A stretch of 64,000 nt of DNA from Chitinophagaceae bacterium (GTDB taxonomy: Bacteria > Bacteroidota > Bacteroidia > Chitinophagales > Chitinophagaceae): NCBI GenBank assembly GCA_016786745.1, contig JAEUVS010000118.1:1-64000 (forward strand). The letters run 5' to 3'. Below, piece by piece: positions 39,140 through 47,427 of this stretch (position 1 is the stretch's first letter; each line of letters starts with the position of its first letter). The position numbers and the translations under genes are program-made. Under the pieces are notes generated by a model that was not told where the DNA came from, ran no database searches, and saw nothing but the letters and a program-made list of their open reading frames with translations.

Positions 39140-40237
39140 ATGCTTTTCTATTTGTTCTGTGCAGTAACCTTTATACAGGTTCTCTACCATTGGTTATTAT
39201 TCAGACAGGTATCTTTCTTCAGGCGCAGATCAAAAAAACAATCCCAGCAACATCCCGTCAGCGTTATCGTTTGTGCAAGAGATGAAGCGGCAAATCTTGC
39301 AAAAAATCTTCCCGGCGTTCTTGTCCAGAATTATGCTTCAACACGCGAAGTAATTGTCGTAAATCATAACAGCCAGGATGAAACGAAGTACCTGCTCGAC
39401 GAATTCAAAAAAACGTTTAAAGACCTTCACATCGTAAATCTTACCCAGGAGGCTATCGGTATCCCTGGTAAGAAATATCCGCTGTCTATCGGCATCAAAG
39501 AATCCAAACATGAAATCGTGTTGCTCACGGATGCAGATTGCGTACCGTCAAGCGAATTCTGGCTCACAAAAATGCAGGATGGTTATGATGATGGAACCGA
39601 AGTGGTGCTGGGATACGGCGGATATTTTAAAAAGCCCGGAGTGCTAAACAAACTAATACGGTTTGAAACATTTCATTCGGCGCTTCAATATTTTTCATTC
39701 GCTATATCCGGCATGCCTTACATGGGCGCGGGCCGCAACCTCTCGTATAAAAAAACGCTCTTCTTCAGGAACAAAGGCTTTTCTTCTATCAATCATCTTG
39801 CCGGTGGCGACGATGATCTCTTCATAAACAAAGTGGCCAACAAACACAACACCCGCGTGGTGCTGGATAAGGAAGCGTTTACACTTTCGGAGCCGAAGGC
39901 AAACTTTTCCGATTGGTTTCGCCAGAAAAGAAGGCACTATTCAACGAGCAAGTTTTACAAACCAGTTCATAAATTTTTCCTCGGTATATATTCACTTACT
40001 CATTTTTTGTTTTACCCGCTCTTCGTGGCCTCGTTCTTTTTTTATGATTGGCGCATGGTTTGTTCAGTGTTTGTTGTGCGGCTGATATCGCAGGCGCTCA
40101 TCTACTACAAGGCAATGGAAAAGCTCGATGAAAAAGACCTTTTCCCGTGGTGGTGGCTGTTCGATCTGTGGATGTTTTTCTATTACTTCATGTTTGCACC
40201 GGCATTATGGAAAAAGCCAAAAACAACCTGGAGCTGA
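39140..40237 (+). CDS. Membrane glycosyltransferase family 2 protein
   Basis: 365 residues. One N-terminal membrane helix (1-20) and a GT-A domain (about 42-270) with VIVCARDEAANL, a metal-binding TDADC, GGDDD and an acceptor-end motif RQKRRH are followed by two or three C-terminal helices. It probably transfers a sugar to a lipid or polysaccharide at the inner membrane. Acceptor unknown. It overlaps rsmG by 31 bp. Confidence 0.87.
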   Translation: MLFYLFCAVTFIQVLYHWLLFRQVSFFRRRSKKQSQQHPVSVIVCARDEAANLAKNLPGVLVQNYASTREVIVVNHNSQDETKYLLDEFKKTFKDLHIVNLTQEAIGIPGKKYPLSIGIKESKHEIVLLTDADCVPSSEFWLTKMQDGYDDGTEVVLGYGGYFKKPGVLNKLIRFETFHSALQYFSFAISGMPYMGAGRNLSYKKTLFFRNKGFSSINHLAGGDDDLFINKVANKHNTRVVLDKEAFTLSEPKANFSDWFRQKRRHYSTSKFYKPVHKFFLGIYSLTHFLFYPLFVASFFFYDWRMVCSVFVVRLISQALIYYKAMEKLDEKDLFPWWWLFDLWMFFYYFMFAPALWKKPKTTWS

Positions 40238-40875
40238 TTACACATTATTTTGGCGATTTCACACCAAAACAGTTGCAGCAATTCGTGGCCCTCGACGAAT
40301 TATACAAAAACTGGAACAGTAAAATCAATGTTATTTCGCGGAAGGATGAAGATAGTTTATACGAGAAGCATATTCTTCATTCGTTAAGTATCGCCGCGAT
40401 TTTCGATTTCGAAAAGAACATGAACGTGCTCGATATCGGCACCGGCGGCGGGTTTCCGGGCATTCCCCTAGCGATATTTTTTCCCGAAGTGCAATTTTAT
40501 CTTGCAGACAGCATCGGTAAGAAAATAAAAGTTGTGCAGGCGGTCGCGGAGGCGGTAGGGCTTACGAATGTTTCCGCGCATCATACGCGGGTGGAAGAAA
40601 TCAAAAATAAAAAGTTTGACGTTGTTGTATCGAGGGCGGTTGCTTCGCTTGGTGATTTGTGGCGGTGGAGCAAGCCGTTGCTCAAAAAAAGAGGAGAGGG
40701 GAGAGGGGAGAGGGGAGAGGACGTCGTTGTGCCTAATGGATTGATATGTTTGAAAGGAGGAGACCTTGCCCAGGAAATTTCAGATAGTGGAAGCAAGCCC
40801 CGTGTTATGGAGGTTTATGAGATTTTTGATAGAGAGGTTTTTAGGGAGAAGTATGTTTTGTATGTGCCGGTATAG
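40207..40875 (+). CDS. rsmG: 16S rRNA (guanine(527)-N7)-methyltransferase RsmG
   Basis: 222 residues from the ATG at 40207. The SAM motif is LDIGTGGGFPGIPLA, and DVVVSRAVASL matches RsmG. It methylates G527 in 16S rRNA; loss gives low-level streptomycin resistance in other bacteria. The frame is open upstream to 40147, but that would lengthen the overlap with the GT2 gene, and family length favours 40207. A run of GAGAGGG units (about 40688-40719) inserts KRGEGRGERGED in a surface loop. Confidence 0.93.
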   Translation: MEKAKNNLELITHYFGDFTPKQLQQFVALDELYKNWNSKINVISRKDEDSLYEKHILHSLSIAAIFDFEKNMNVLDIGTGGGFPGIPLAIFFPEVQFYLADSIGKKIKVVQAVAEAVGLTNVSAHHTRVEEIKNKKFDVVVSRAVASLGDLWRWSKPLLKKRGEGRGERGEDVVVPNGLICLKGGDLAQEISDSGSKPRVMEVYEIFDREVFREKYVLYVPV

Positions 40876-40882
40876 CATTGAT

Positions 40883-40943
40883 TCCCCGTCGATCCCTCGC
40901 GGAGTTTACCCTGAGGCGTAAGCCGAATGGCTCGGGATGACGC
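40883..40943. repeat. Dispersed repeat family A unit between convergent genes
   Basis: Reads CCCCGTCGATCCCTCGCGGA through GGCTCGGGATGACG. It begins 8 bp after the rsmG stop and ends at the stop of the convergent M1 peptidase gene. Confidence 0.75.
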
Positions 40944-42842
40944 CTAAAACGGGATATCAATCTTATTATTCCTTCGCTCCACATCCGCCATCCTTCGCGA
41001 AGGATCAATTTCAATAGTTTTAATCTCGCTCAACTTTTTATTCACCGAAACGATATAGGTCGCATGCGTCCACTTCCATGACGGGAACACTGTTCTTGGA
41101 ATAGATTTATCTTCCACGGGCTTTTCGCCAAACATCAGGTACATCGGAACATAAGCTATTTCCTTTGTGCCATCTTTATAGTCGAACTGCAGGTCCACAG
41201 GCATCGGCATTTCACCGTTCCGTTTCAGGCGAATCAGGCTCTTGCCGCCTTCTTCCCATAAACTATCGATTGCATATTCAATGTGCTTGGTGGTGTTGAT
41301 CCAGTAATCCCTGTACCAATCGAGTTGCAGTCCGCTCTCTTTCTCAGCTATGCGAAGAAAATCATTTGGCGACGGATGTTTGAACTTCCACTGCCGGTAG
41401 TATTCCTGCATGATTTTCATCAGCGTTTCATCGCCGGCGATATACCCAAGTTGTGCGAGGTACATCGAACCTTTCGAATAGGCACCGAGATAATATCCTG
41501 TTCTTGTTTGATATTCGTCTGCCTGTGTGGTCAACGGTTCCTCTACGCCGCCTCTCCACAAAGAAAAGTACGCATTGTAAACATCTGAATGATACTTCGG
41601 CAATGCTTTCGCGAGAGAGTCAACAATTCTTAAAGAAGCGGGATTGTTACTGAATTTTCTGCGTTGGATTACATCGTTGAAGTAATACTGAACCCTGTCA
41701 GTCGCCCAATCGGCGAAGCCCTCATCCATCCAGGGATATAAAGACTCGTTATTCGCCAACACGCCATGGTACCAACTGTGCATCAATTCATGAAATACGG
41801 TGCCGAGCGAAGGACCGCTCACCAATGTTGCCATTGGATATTCCATGCCCCCGTCACCGCCCTGTATAATTGAATAGTGCCTATAAGGGTATGCGCCGAA
41901 ATTTTTTTCAATGAACGGATATATTTCAACACAAACTTCACCAATTTCCTTCCACGCCTCCTCACTTCCGGTTTTATACAGCAGATGAAAATCGGGTCCG
42001 CCGGGCGTTTTTTTGATTACGTGTTTAAATTCCGGATCCGCCGCCCAAACAAAATCATGAACATTAGTGGCCTTGAAATGCCATTTCAGTTTACTGCCTG
42101 CGGGTTTCGCCACAGTTGTTCCGGCCTTTTCATATCCATACCCTATTTCCTGCGGATTCTGCAAGTAGCCGGTTGCCCCGATAATATAACTTTTATCTAT
42201 GCTGATGGTTACGTCGAAATCGCCCCACACACCATAGAATTCTCTTTCAACATAAGGCGTAACATCCCAGCCATCGCGATCGTACTCGCAAAGTTTCGGG
42301 TACCATTGCGACATGCTGTAACGGACACCGTTCGCAGCGTCTCTGCCCGAACGCCTGATTTGCTTTGGCACCTGCGATTCAAAATCCATGTTTAAGGCAA
42401 CAGTGGCCTTTGGCGCAATGGGCTTCGACAGTTCCACTTCCATAATGGTTTCATGAACCTTCATTTTCTGCGCAACTCCGTTCATGGTAAGCGAGGCTAC
42501 TTTCTGATAGCCTATTTCGTCGGGCGTGAGCTTCGAAATCCTGTCTTTTACCCGCGGATCCCAGTCGGGCTGGTTATTCAGCTTCACTGTTCCCAGGTAA
42601 AGGCTTTTTGCATCCATCATGCTGCCCGGCTGAAACGCGTTCCAGTAAAGGTGATAGAAAAGCTTGTGAAGCGTGTCAGGCGAATTATTGGTGTATTCCA
42701 GCTTCTGTTTACCTGTAAATCTGTTTGTGGTAGCATCCACATTTACATCCATAGTGTACTTCACACGCTGCTGCCAGTAACCCTGCTGGGAAAACGAAAA
42801 ACAGGAAAAGAACAGGGCGGGAACCAATAAGCATTTATGCAT
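40944..42842 (-). CDS. Exported M1-family zinc metallopeptidase
   Basis: 632 residues with a signal peptide (about 1-19). The gluzincin site is HELMHSWYHG (His351, Glu352, His355) with third ligand Glu374 (DEGFADW). The exopeptidase motif is GGMEYP (331-336), replacing GAMEN. N-terminal beta domain 25-210. It probably trims peptides in the periplasm or outside. Co-directional with the PepSY-like gene directly upstream, whose stop abuts its start. Confidence 0.9.
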   Translation of the reverse strand: MHKCLLVPALFFSCFSFSQQGYWQQRVKYTMDVNVDATTNRFTGKQKLEYTNNSPDTLHKLFYHLYWNAFQPGSMMDAKSLYLGTVKLNNQPDWDPRVKDRISKLTPDEIGYQKVASLTMNGVAQKMKVHETIMEVELSKPIAPKATVALNMDFESQVPKQIRRSGRDAANGVRYSMSQWYPKLCEYDRDGWDVTPYVEREFYGVWGDFDVTISIDKSYIIGATGYLQNPQEIGYGYEKAGTTVAKPAGSKLKWHFKATNVHDFVWAADPEFKHVIKKTPGGPDFHLLYKTGSEEAWKEIGEVCVEIYPFIEKNFGAYPYRHYSIIQGGDGGMEYPMATLVSGPSLGTVFHELMHSWYHGVLANNESLYPWMDEGFADWATDRVQYYFNDVIQRRKFSNNPASLRIVDSLAKALPKYHSDVYNAYFSLWRGGVEEPLTTQADEYQTRTGYYLGAYSKGSMYLAQLGYIAGDETLMKIMQEYYRQWKFKHPSPNDFLRIAEKESGLQLDWYRDYWINTTKHIEYAIDSLWEEGGKSLIRLKRNGEMPMPVDLQFDYKDGTKEIAYVPMYLMFGEKPVEDKSIPRTVFPSWKWTHATYIVSVNKKLSEIKTIEIDPSRRMADVERRNNKIDIPF

Positions 42843-43295
42843 TTATAACGTCAGTTTGTCTTTCAATAACCTTCCTTCGCTGCTAAAATAGAGATTCCTT
42901 TTTTTAATGTCGCCTTTCTTTACTTCAATCTTGTATTGAACTTCATCGCCGGGCAGTTCTATGCGGGTAACCTGGCCCATCTCCCATTCGGTGTACTTGC
43001 TTTTTGAGAATCCTTCGTTAACGGCATCAGGCAGCTCCTGTTCATCGATACCTTCTTCGGTAGATTCCCATTCGCCCTTATTACTGAACGTAGCGATATA
43101 AATGCCGCTGTCAAGCTGAAAGCTGGCTGTAAAGCCGGAAAGCTTGTCGCGCCATTCAACACTTTTGGCATCAGGGTATTTTTCGGTGAAGGCGTTGGTT
43201 ACTTCTGCTGGAATTTTCCTTATTTGTGCAAAAACAGATGTTGAAAAAACGGTCATGAAGGCGATTAATCCTGAAACGTATATGATTTTTTTCAT
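42843..43295 (-). CDS. Exported PepSY-like domain protein
   Basis: 150 residues with a signal peptide ending SVFAQ. The mature part has two PepSY-like/DUF2874 repeats: AFTEKYPDAKSVEWRDKLSG and GFSKSKYTEWEMGQVTRIEL. Such domains are thought to inhibit or modulate peptidases. It directly precedes an M1 peptidase gene, with no gap, which may reflect such a link (inference). Confidence 0.8.
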   Translation of the reverse strand: MKKIIYVSGLIAFMTVFSTSVFAQIRKIPAEVTNAFTEKYPDAKSVEWRDKLSGFTASFQLDSGIYIATFSNKGEWESTEEGIDEQELPDAVNEGFSKSKYTEWEMGQVTRIELPGDEVQYKIEVKKGDIKKRNLYFSSEGRLLKDKLTL

Positions 43296-43383
43296 GTTGT
43301 ATAATTATTTATAAATCAGACGCAAGGTTAAGCACATTTTGTTAAAAGAATATCTTAAAATTTGATGCCAGAATAACATCATC

Positions 43384-44307
43384 ATGGAAACGGTATTGAT
43401 TACAGGCGGCACAGGATTAATTGGATCGGCGCTGACAACCCAATTACGATCGGCAGGTTACAGGGTAATTATTCTTTCACGCTCAAAGCACGAATCACAC
43501 GATGAGCGCATCAGCTACGCACAATGGGATGTTGACAAATCGTATATAGATCCCGAAGCGATAAAATCCGCTGATCATATCGTGCATCTCGCGGGCGCTG
43601 GCATCGCCGATAAGCGGTGGACGAAAAAACGCAAGCAGGAAATTATAAACAGCCGCGTGAACAGCGGCAACCTGTTGGTAAAAGCATTAAACGAAATAGA
43701 AAACAATGTAAAAACCGTGGTATCGGCTTCAGGAATCGGGTGGTACGGCGAGGATGGGGTGAAGAAAATCGCATTCAAAGAATCTGATCCCGTTGCGAAT
43801 AATTTTTTAGGCGATACATGCCGGTTGTGGGAGGAAAGTGTACAACCGGTGGAACTGCTGAGTAAACGGCTCGTGGTATTCCGCACAGGAATTGTTTTCG
43901 CTAATGAAGGTGGTGCGTTCCCGGAATTTGTGAAGCCAATGAAATTTGGATTGGCCGCAATTCTCGGCAGCGGCAGGCAAATAATGAGCTGGATTCATAT
44001 CGACGACGTCGTGCGTGCATACATGGCCGCTATTGAAAACAAAAATCTGAATGGAGTTTATAATGCGGTGTCAAGGGAACCGGTTTCAAATAAAGATCTC
44101 ACATTGAAAATTGCCCGCGCACGAAAAAAAAATTTCATCGCGATGCATGTGCCGGCCTTTGTCCTGAAGATATTTTTTGGAGAAGTGAGCGTGGAGGTGT
44201 TGAAGAGCACGACGGTTGATGGGAGCAGGCTGCGTGACTCGGGGTTTACGTTGATACACCCGACTGTTGATTCTGCTGTGAATGATTTAATTCGAAGTAA
44301 ATATTGA
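43384..44307 (+). CDS. TIGR01777-family NAD(P)-dependent epimerase/nucleotide-sugar-like protein
   Basis: 307 residues. N-terminal GGTGLIGSALTTQL nucleotide motif and SDR-like core with GIGWYG and SWIHIDDVVRAYMA. The family (YfcH/SulA-like) belongs to the extended SDRs and has no settled substrate. ATG start. Its stop codon is followed at once by a family B repeat. Confidence 0.88.
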   Translation: METVLITGGTGLIGSALTTQLRSAGYRVIILSRSKHESHDERISYAQWDVDKSYIDPEAIKSADHIVHLAGAGIADKRWTKKRKQEIINSRVNSGNLLVKALNEIENNVKTVVSASGIGWYGEDGVKKIAFKESDPVANNFLGDTCRLWEESVQPVELLSKRLVVFRTGIVFANEGGAFPEFVKPMKFGLAAILGSGRQIMSWIHIDDVVRAYMAAIENKNLNGVYNAVSREPVSNKDLTLKIARARKKNFIAMHVPAFVLKIFFGEVSVEVLKSTTVDGSRLRDSGFTLIHPTVDSAVNDLIRSKY

Positions 44308-44346
44308 CGCCTCACGCTTCACGCTTCACGCCTCACGCCTCATGCT
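44306..44346. repeat. Dispersed repeat family B, tandem heptamers
   Basis: Consecutive heptamers TCACGCT, TCACGCT, TCACGCC, TCACGCC and a diverged TCATGCT. It begins at the stop of the epimerase gene and supplies the stop and last four codons of the convergent metallopeptidase gene. Confidence 0.8.
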
Positions 44347-44986
44347 TCTGATGATATAAACTCGAAAACTCTCCAAGTTTAGCGAAGCCGCCTTCATCGA
44401 AATCGAGCTTGTGCAATTTCAACGCTTCAATATCGGAAGCAAGCACACGCCTGTATTTCGGATCGAGGAAACCACCATGTTCACCCGGCCTGGCATGTGG
44501 CCAGTATTGAAACTCCGGGTCGCAGATGTTGCCGCGGGGGTACATAATACCCGGCTCTTTATTACCGCGGATATCTAAAATGTGCGGATGACCGAGCCCG
44601 ATGGTATGGCCATACTCGTGAGCCGCAGTGGTTGACGTTTGCACCAGGTTATCGATGAGAAAATAACCGGTGTTGCTCCCGAGGCCATCTACAAATGAAA
44701 TATTTCCTGCAGCAAAGGTTTCAAGCCTGAAGAAATTCAATCGCGGATTATCGTTGTACCACACTTTTTCCGGGTTAAGTGCGGGATCAGAGTATCCCGC
44801 AATCTCAAAACGAACTGTGTAAGATTTTTTTCTAATGATAACGTGTGCCCGTGGTTCGTTCCAGTGTGTTTGAATATCGGCTGCTATCTGTGTTGCCAGT
44901 TCCGGTGTGGTCGCTTCTCCATAAAAATAAAATATGGAACGTATCACCAGCTCGCCGGCTGCAGTATTCAACTCCGCTTCACCCAT
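44333..44986 (-). CDS. Predicted HExxHxxGxxH zinc metallopeptidase
   Basis: 217 residues. The metzincin motif HEYGHTIGLGH gives ligands His123, His127 and His133 with base Glu124. A Met-turn candidate is Met148 (GIMYP). It resembles the matrixin/M10-like group. No signal peptide is seen, so either it is cytoplasmic or exported by another route. It lies 2 bp after the FadB-like gene. Its last residues KHEA and stop come from repeat B, so the natural C-terminus may have been altered. Confidence 0.8.
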   Translation of the reverse strand: MGEAELNTAAGELVIRSIFYFYGEATTPELATQIAADIQTHWNEPRAHVIIRKKSYTVRFEIAGYSDPALNPEKVWYNDNPRLNFFRLETFAAGNISFVDGLGSNTGYFLIDNLVQTSTTAAHEYGHTIGLGHPHILDIRGNKEPGIMYPRGNICDPEFQYWPHARPGEHGGFLDPKYRRVLASDIEALKLHKLDFDEGGFAKLGEFSSLYHQKHEA

Positions 44987-44988
44987 TT

Positions 44989-47331
44989 TTAGTTTCTTAC
45001 CGGCTTGCCGGTTTTAATCACACTTTGTATCCGTTCGAGCGTTTTCCTTTCGCCACAAAGGCTCAGGAACGCTTCGCGCTCAAGATCCAAAAGATATTGC
45101 TCACTGACCAGCGACGGTTCGCTGAGGTCGCCGCCACACATTACATACGCGAGTTTTTTCGCCACTACTGCGTCGTGATCTGTGGCATATCCCGCGCGCC
45201 ACATGCCATTGATGCCGGCATACAGGGCCCCGAGGGCAGAACGCCCCAACACCCGGATATCCTTTCGCTGCACGGGCAACTGGTAACCGCTTTCGGATAT
45301 TTCCAACACCGACCGTTTGGCTTCTGCAATACGACGCGCCTGGTTCACCACTATTTCATCGGTTCCTTTTCTTAATATTCCCAACTCATAACCTTCAAAT
45401 GCTGATGTGGCCACTTTAGCTGTCGCGATGGTGAGGAACCGGTTTTTAAGGGTAATGGTTTCCGGTTCATCGGCGTGCATTTCATCGGCTGCACGCAACA
45501 CAAATTCCTTTGTGCCACCGCCACCGGGAATAAGTCCCACACCCAACTCAACAAGGCCGATATATGTTTCAGCGGCCGCGCAAATTTTATCCGAATGCAA
45601 GCTCAGTTCACACGCTCCGCCGAGGGAAAGCCCATGCGGCGCCACTACAACAGGTACAGAAGAATATCTGGCCCGCATCATCGTTTGCTGAAACATACGC
45701 ACGGCCATATCGAGCTCATCGTACTCCTGTTCCACCGCAAACATGAAAATCATTCCCACATTCGCACCGGCGCTGAAATTCTGGCCCTCATTCCCAATCA
45801 CAATGCCCCTGTATTTTTCTTCAGCAGCAGCAATCCCTTTTTGTATGCCTTCCAGCACTTCGCCACCTATCGTGCCCATTTTTGTGTACCATTCAAGTCC
45901 CAGCACATCGTCGCCCAGGTGATACAGCCTGCATCCGTTGTTTTTCCACACGGTGCTGTTTTCAAAATTCTTCATCACGATAAACACATCATCGCCCGGT
46001 ACAACCTTATATGAACCTGAACTAACGTTGTAGTACAACCGCTTACCGTTTTCAACTTTATAAAAGGAAGAGATACCCTTCTTCAGCATTTCGTTTACCC
46101 ACGGAGCAACGGCATACCCGGCTTCTTTCATTTGCTGCGCAGTGGTTGCAACGCCCAGTGCGTCCCAACTTTCGAAGGCGCCGATTTCCCAGCCAAAGCC
46201 AGCCATCATCGCATCGTCTACCTGGTAAATATGGTCGCTGATTTCGGGAATCCTGTGCGAGATATAAGAGAACAATCCGAAATGAAACTGCCTGTAAAAT
46301 TCGCCCGCCTTATCTGTTCCCTGGAAAAGTATCTTTAATCGCGATTTCAAATCTTCAACAGGTTTTGCCGCCTCAATAGTGGCGAACTTTGATTTCTTTT
46401 TCGGCTCGTACTGTTTGGAGGAGAGGTTCAGTGTAAGAATTTCTTTTTCTCCACCCGCGCCTTTTGTTTTTTTATAAAAGCCTTCGCCTGTTTTGTCGCC
46501 CAGCCGTTTATCATCTACCATCTGTTGCAGCCACGCGAGAATAACAAAAGTGTTTCGTGCCTCGTCGTTAGGGCAATTATCATACACCCCCATCGCCACT
46601 TTTACGAGCGTATCGATTCCCACAACGTCTGCTGTGCGGAAAGTGGCGGATTTTGGACGGCCGATGATGGGTCCCGTCAATCCATCTATTTCATCTATAC
46701 CCAGGCCCAGTTTTTCTACCAGCTGGAATATGGCCATGATACCATACACACCGATACGGTTAGCGATAAATGCGGGGGTATCCTTGCATAGCACCGTTGT
46801 TTTCCCGAGGTGTAGATCACCGAAATGCATCAGGAACTCAACAACAGAGGGATCGGTGTATTGGGTCGGGATAATTTCAAGAAGCCGGAGATACCGCGGC
46901 GGATTGAAGAAATGCGTTCCGCAGAAATGTTTTTTAAAATCATCGGTACGACCTTCAGCCATAACATGTATGGGAATACCAGAAGTGTTCGATGTAACCA
47001 GCGACCCCGGTTTGCGGTATTTCTCTACTTCTTCAAATATTTTTTGCTTGATGTCGAGCCGTTCAACAACTACTTCGATGATCCAGTCGCACACAGCGAC
47101 ATCCTTCATGTTGCCGGTAAAGCTGCCGGTGGAAATTAACTTTTGCGCGTCTTTAAAATAGAGGGGAGATGGATTGGATTTAATTGCAGCGGCAAGTGAA
47201 TCTGCTGCCAGTTTGTTTTCCATATCCAGTAACAGCACGGGAATTCCCACCCCCGCGAAGTGGCACGCGATACGCGAACCCATTACACCACTTCCAAGAA
47301 CGGCCACCTTTTTGATGATGCGTTTTGCCAT
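44989..47331 (-). CDS. 3-hydroxyacyl-CoA dehydrogenase/enoyl-CoA hydratase fusion (FadN-like)
   Basis: 780 residues. The N-terminal half is the NAD-binding dehydrogenase (VAVLGSGVMGSRIACHFAG; GTHFFNPPRYLRLLEIIP). The C-terminal half is a crotonase fold with HGLSLGGACELSLHSD and GLVELGVGLIPGGGGTKEF, which holds the catalytic Glu. Domain order (dehydrogenase first) matches FadN/YusL rather than FadB. It would perform two steps of fatty-acid beta-oxidation. No thiolase or acyl-CoA dehydrogenase is adjacent. Located downstream of metG on the same strand. Confidence 0.93.
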   Translation of the reverse strand: MAKRIIKKVAVLGSGVMGSRIACHFAGVGIPVLLLDMENKLAADSLAAAIKSNPSPLYFKDAQKLISTGSFTGNMKDVAVCDWIIEVVVERLDIKQKIFEEVEKYRKPGSLVTSNTSGIPIHVMAEGRTDDFKKHFCGTHFFNPPRYLRLLEIIPTQYTDPSVVEFLMHFGDLHLGKTTVLCKDTPAFIANRIGVYGIMAIFQLVEKLGLGIDEIDGLTGPIIGRPKSATFRTADVVGIDTLVKVAMGVYDNCPNDEARNTFVILAWLQQMVDDKRLGDKTGEGFYKKTKGAGGEKEILTLNLSSKQYEPKKKSKFATIEAAKPVEDLKSRLKILFQGTDKAGEFYRQFHFGLFSYISHRIPEISDHIYQVDDAMMAGFGWEIGAFESWDALGVATTAQQMKEAGYAVAPWVNEMLKKGISSFYKVENGKRLYYNVSSGSYKVVPGDDVFIVMKNFENSTVWKNNGCRLYHLGDDVLGLEWYTKMGTIGGEVLEGIQKGIAAAEEKYRGIVIGNEGQNFSAGANVGMIFMFAVEQEYDELDMAVRMFQQTMMRARYSSVPVVVAPHGLSLGGACELSLHSDKICAAAETYIGLVELGVGLIPGGGGTKEFVLRAADEMHADEPETITLKNRFLTIATAKVATSAFEGYELGILRKGTDEIVVNQARRIAEAKRSVLEISESGYQLPVQRKDIRVLGRSALGALYAGINGMWRAGYATDHDAVVAKKLAYVMCGGDLSEPSLVSEQYLLDLEREAFLSLCGERKTLERIQSVIKTGKPVRN

Positions 47332-47369
47332 AGGAGAGAAGATACTGCTTTATTGTCTGAAACTCAAAT

Positions 47370-47427
47370 TCGTGAGGCGTGAGGCGGTGAAAAGTCGCTT
47401 CACGGTTCACGCATCACGCATCACGTC
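47370..47427. repeat. Dispersed repeat family B, inverted arms
   Basis: CGTGAGGCGTGAGGCGGTGA, spacer AAAGTCGCT, then TCACGGTTCACGCATCACGC and ATCACG. The two arms pair into a long imperfect hairpin. It abuts the metG stop codon (47426-47428). Confidence 0.8.

Noticed and set aside
40147-40206. Upstream start for rsmG
   Set aside because: Extends the overlap with the GT2 gene and adds a hydrophobic stretch foreign to RsmG.
40680-40722. CRISPR or satellite array
   Set aside because: Units are 5-7 bp without spacers; it is a simple coding tandem repeat.
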